DNA of 15,106 nt from Lachnospiraceae bacterium (GTDB lineage Bacteria > Bacillota > Clostridia > Lachnospirales > Lachnospiraceae), in the NCBI GenBank assembly GCA_009774215.1, contig VSNH01000089.1, positions 1 to 15,106 of the forward strand, read 5' to 3'. This document shows, in pieces, positions 14,433 to 15,106 of the stretch. Each line of letters begins with the position of its first letter. Positions within the stretch are counted from its first letter, which is position 1. Below the pieces are notes generated by a model. The model was not told the origin of the DNA and ran no database searches. It saw only the letters and a list, made by a program, of their open reading frames with translations. Made by a program: the position numbers and the translations under genes.

Positions 14433-14461
14433 ATTATACTCATTTTTGGTACTTTTGTCCA
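14433..14461 (-). promoter_or_regulatory. Sigma-A promoter of the atp operon
   Basis: On the minus strand the -35 TGGACA (14456-14461, 5 of 6) and a perfect -10 TATAAT (14433-14438) are separated by exactly 17 bp. Transcription should begin near 14426, about 43 bases before the atpZ start. It is the best promoter match in the window and is placed correctly for the operon. Confidence 0.85.
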
Positions 14462-14499
14462 GCCCAACTTCTGCGGTGGGCAAAATTCTTGTGGAAACA

Positions 14500-14528
14500 T
14501 TGACATTTATCCCGCCGCGGTGTACCTT
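14500..14528 (+). promoter_or_regulatory. Candidate promoter of the DUF402 gene
   Basis: A perfect -35 TTGACA (14500-14505) is followed at 17 bp by a weak -10 TACCTT (14523-14528), with TG directly before it. Transcription would start near 14535, about 20 bases before the ATG. The promoter is divergent from that of the atp operon, with the two -35 boxes 38 bp apart. Confidence 0.5.
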
Positions 14529-14555
14529 TAAATAACAAAGCAAGGGGGACAAAAT

Positions 14556-15032
14556 ATGGCAGATCCAATTCTTTACCGCAAGAGACTGATTCCTGAGGAA
14601 TGTGTCCTGTTGAAAGACGACAGGCTTCTTTACCGCGACGGGGAGATTATTGTGACTGCCTGGAACACGCTGAAGCCCCGCAAGGACCTGCAGCACGGCC
14701 GTTCCTGCTACTACCTGCGGGAAGGCATAAAAGTGAGCCGTTTCTATGATGAAAACGGCTCTCTTCTGTACTGGTACTGCGATATCGTAGATTATGATTA
14801 CGATGCCAAAACCGATACATATATCATCACCGATCTTCTGGCGGACGTCATCATCTACCCCGACGGATTTGTAAAGGTCGTGGATATTGACGAACTGGCC
14901 ACCGCCAAGGAAGCGGGATTGTTGACAGACGCCATGCTGAAAAAGGCGCTCCTGACCCTCAATCATCTGCTGCAGGTGATTTACGACGGCGGATTTGAGA
15001 AACTGCAGGAGCCGCTGGAAAAATATTTTTGA
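14556..15032 (+). CDS. DUF402 domain protein
   Basis: 158-residue cytoplasmic protein of the DUF402 family. The domain runs from about residue 50 to 125 and shows the usual order: YYLREGIKVSRFYDENGSLL, then YWYCDIVDYDYD, ITDLLADVIIYPDG and VVDIDELATAKEAGLLTD, with acidic residues that bind a metal in relatives. Known relatives include the Staphylococcus nucleoside tri/diphosphatase and FomD, a hydrolase of nucleotide conjugates, so a nucleotide phosphatase-like activity is possible but not shown. The N-terminal beta-rich part and the C-terminal helices are also present and the protein appears full length. ATG 14556 has AGGGGG 7 bases upstream. It is transcribed away from the atp operon; no functional link is evident. 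Confidence 0.85.
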   Translation: MADPILYRKRLIPEECVLLKDDRLLYRDGEIIVTAWNTLKPRKDLQHGRSCYYLREGIKVSRFYDENGSLLYWYCDIVDYDYDAKTDTYIITDLLADVIIYPDGFVKVVDIDELATAKEAGLLTDAMLKKALLTLNHLLQVIYDGGFEKLQEPLEKYF

Positions 15033-15085
15033 TAAAAAATTGTAATCACCATAAATTTACTATCAAAAATGGCAATATTTTTTAT
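15032..15085 (+). terminator. AT-rich inverted repeat after the DUF402 gene
   Basis: ATAAAAAATTG (15032-15042) can pair with CAATATTTTTTAT (15073-15085) with one bulged base and a 30-base loop, ending in a T-run. It could act as a weak terminator. The long loop and AT-only stem keep confidence low. I see nothing else in the last 74 bases. Confidence 0.3.
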
Positions 15086-15106
15086 GAAAAGTTCACACAT
15101 ACAACC

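Noticed and set aside
14384..14506. Upstream start of atpZ adding 41 residues
   Set aside because: The predicted promoter lies inside this stretch, so the codons before about 14426 would not be transcribed; the added residues do not resemble the family.

Overview
The window reads as core-chromosome DNA from a Gram-positive anaerobe of the class Clostridia, most likely family Lachnospiraceae. This is inferred from the protein sequences: a divergent ribose-phosphate pyrophosphokinase with a DDMISSG loop, a QueT transporter behind a preQ1-type leader, a clostridial atp operon led by AtpZ/AtpI-type proteins, and strong AGGAGG ribosome binding sites. No mobile element, phage gene, tRNA, rRNA or CRISPR array was seen, and no stretch longer than about 200 bases lacks a gene.

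Layout. Positions 1-1067 are read on the + strand: the 3' end of a PRPP synthetase gene, a promoter, a leader with a hairpin and a preQ1-I-like riboswitch, then queT. The 3' end of queT overlaps by 19 bp the 3' end of a convergent minus-strand HAD phosphatase gene. Reading leftwards on the minus strand, positions 6909 to 1049 hold a structured leader, a dCache chemoreceptor (MCP), a small uncharacterised protein with its own likely promoter, a large membrane-anchored beta-propeller-like protein ending in a degenerate C39-peptidase-like domain, and the HAD phosphatase.

Positions 14461 to 6911, also minus strand, are a complete F1Fo ATP synthase operon in the order atpZ-atpI-atpB-atpE-atpF-atpH-atpA-atpG-atpD-atpC. 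It has a near-consensus promoter at the start and a strong hairpin terminator at the end. The c subunit carries the residues that coordinate Na+ in known sodium-driven F-ATPases, so the enzyme may run on Na+. Several gaps between the atp genes contain hairpins at or next to the upstream stop codon. A DUF402 protein gene is transcribed divergently from the atp promoter region and ends near the right edge.

What stands out: the propeller protein whose C39-like domain has apparently lost its catalytic Cys and His; a candidate regulatory RNA with competing stems ahead of the MCP gene; the recurring stop-codon hairpins in the atp operon; the predicted Na+ specificity of the c-ring; and two atp genes that start with TTG. 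I did not find an obviously new multi-gene system. The MCP-small protein-propeller block is the least understood part.
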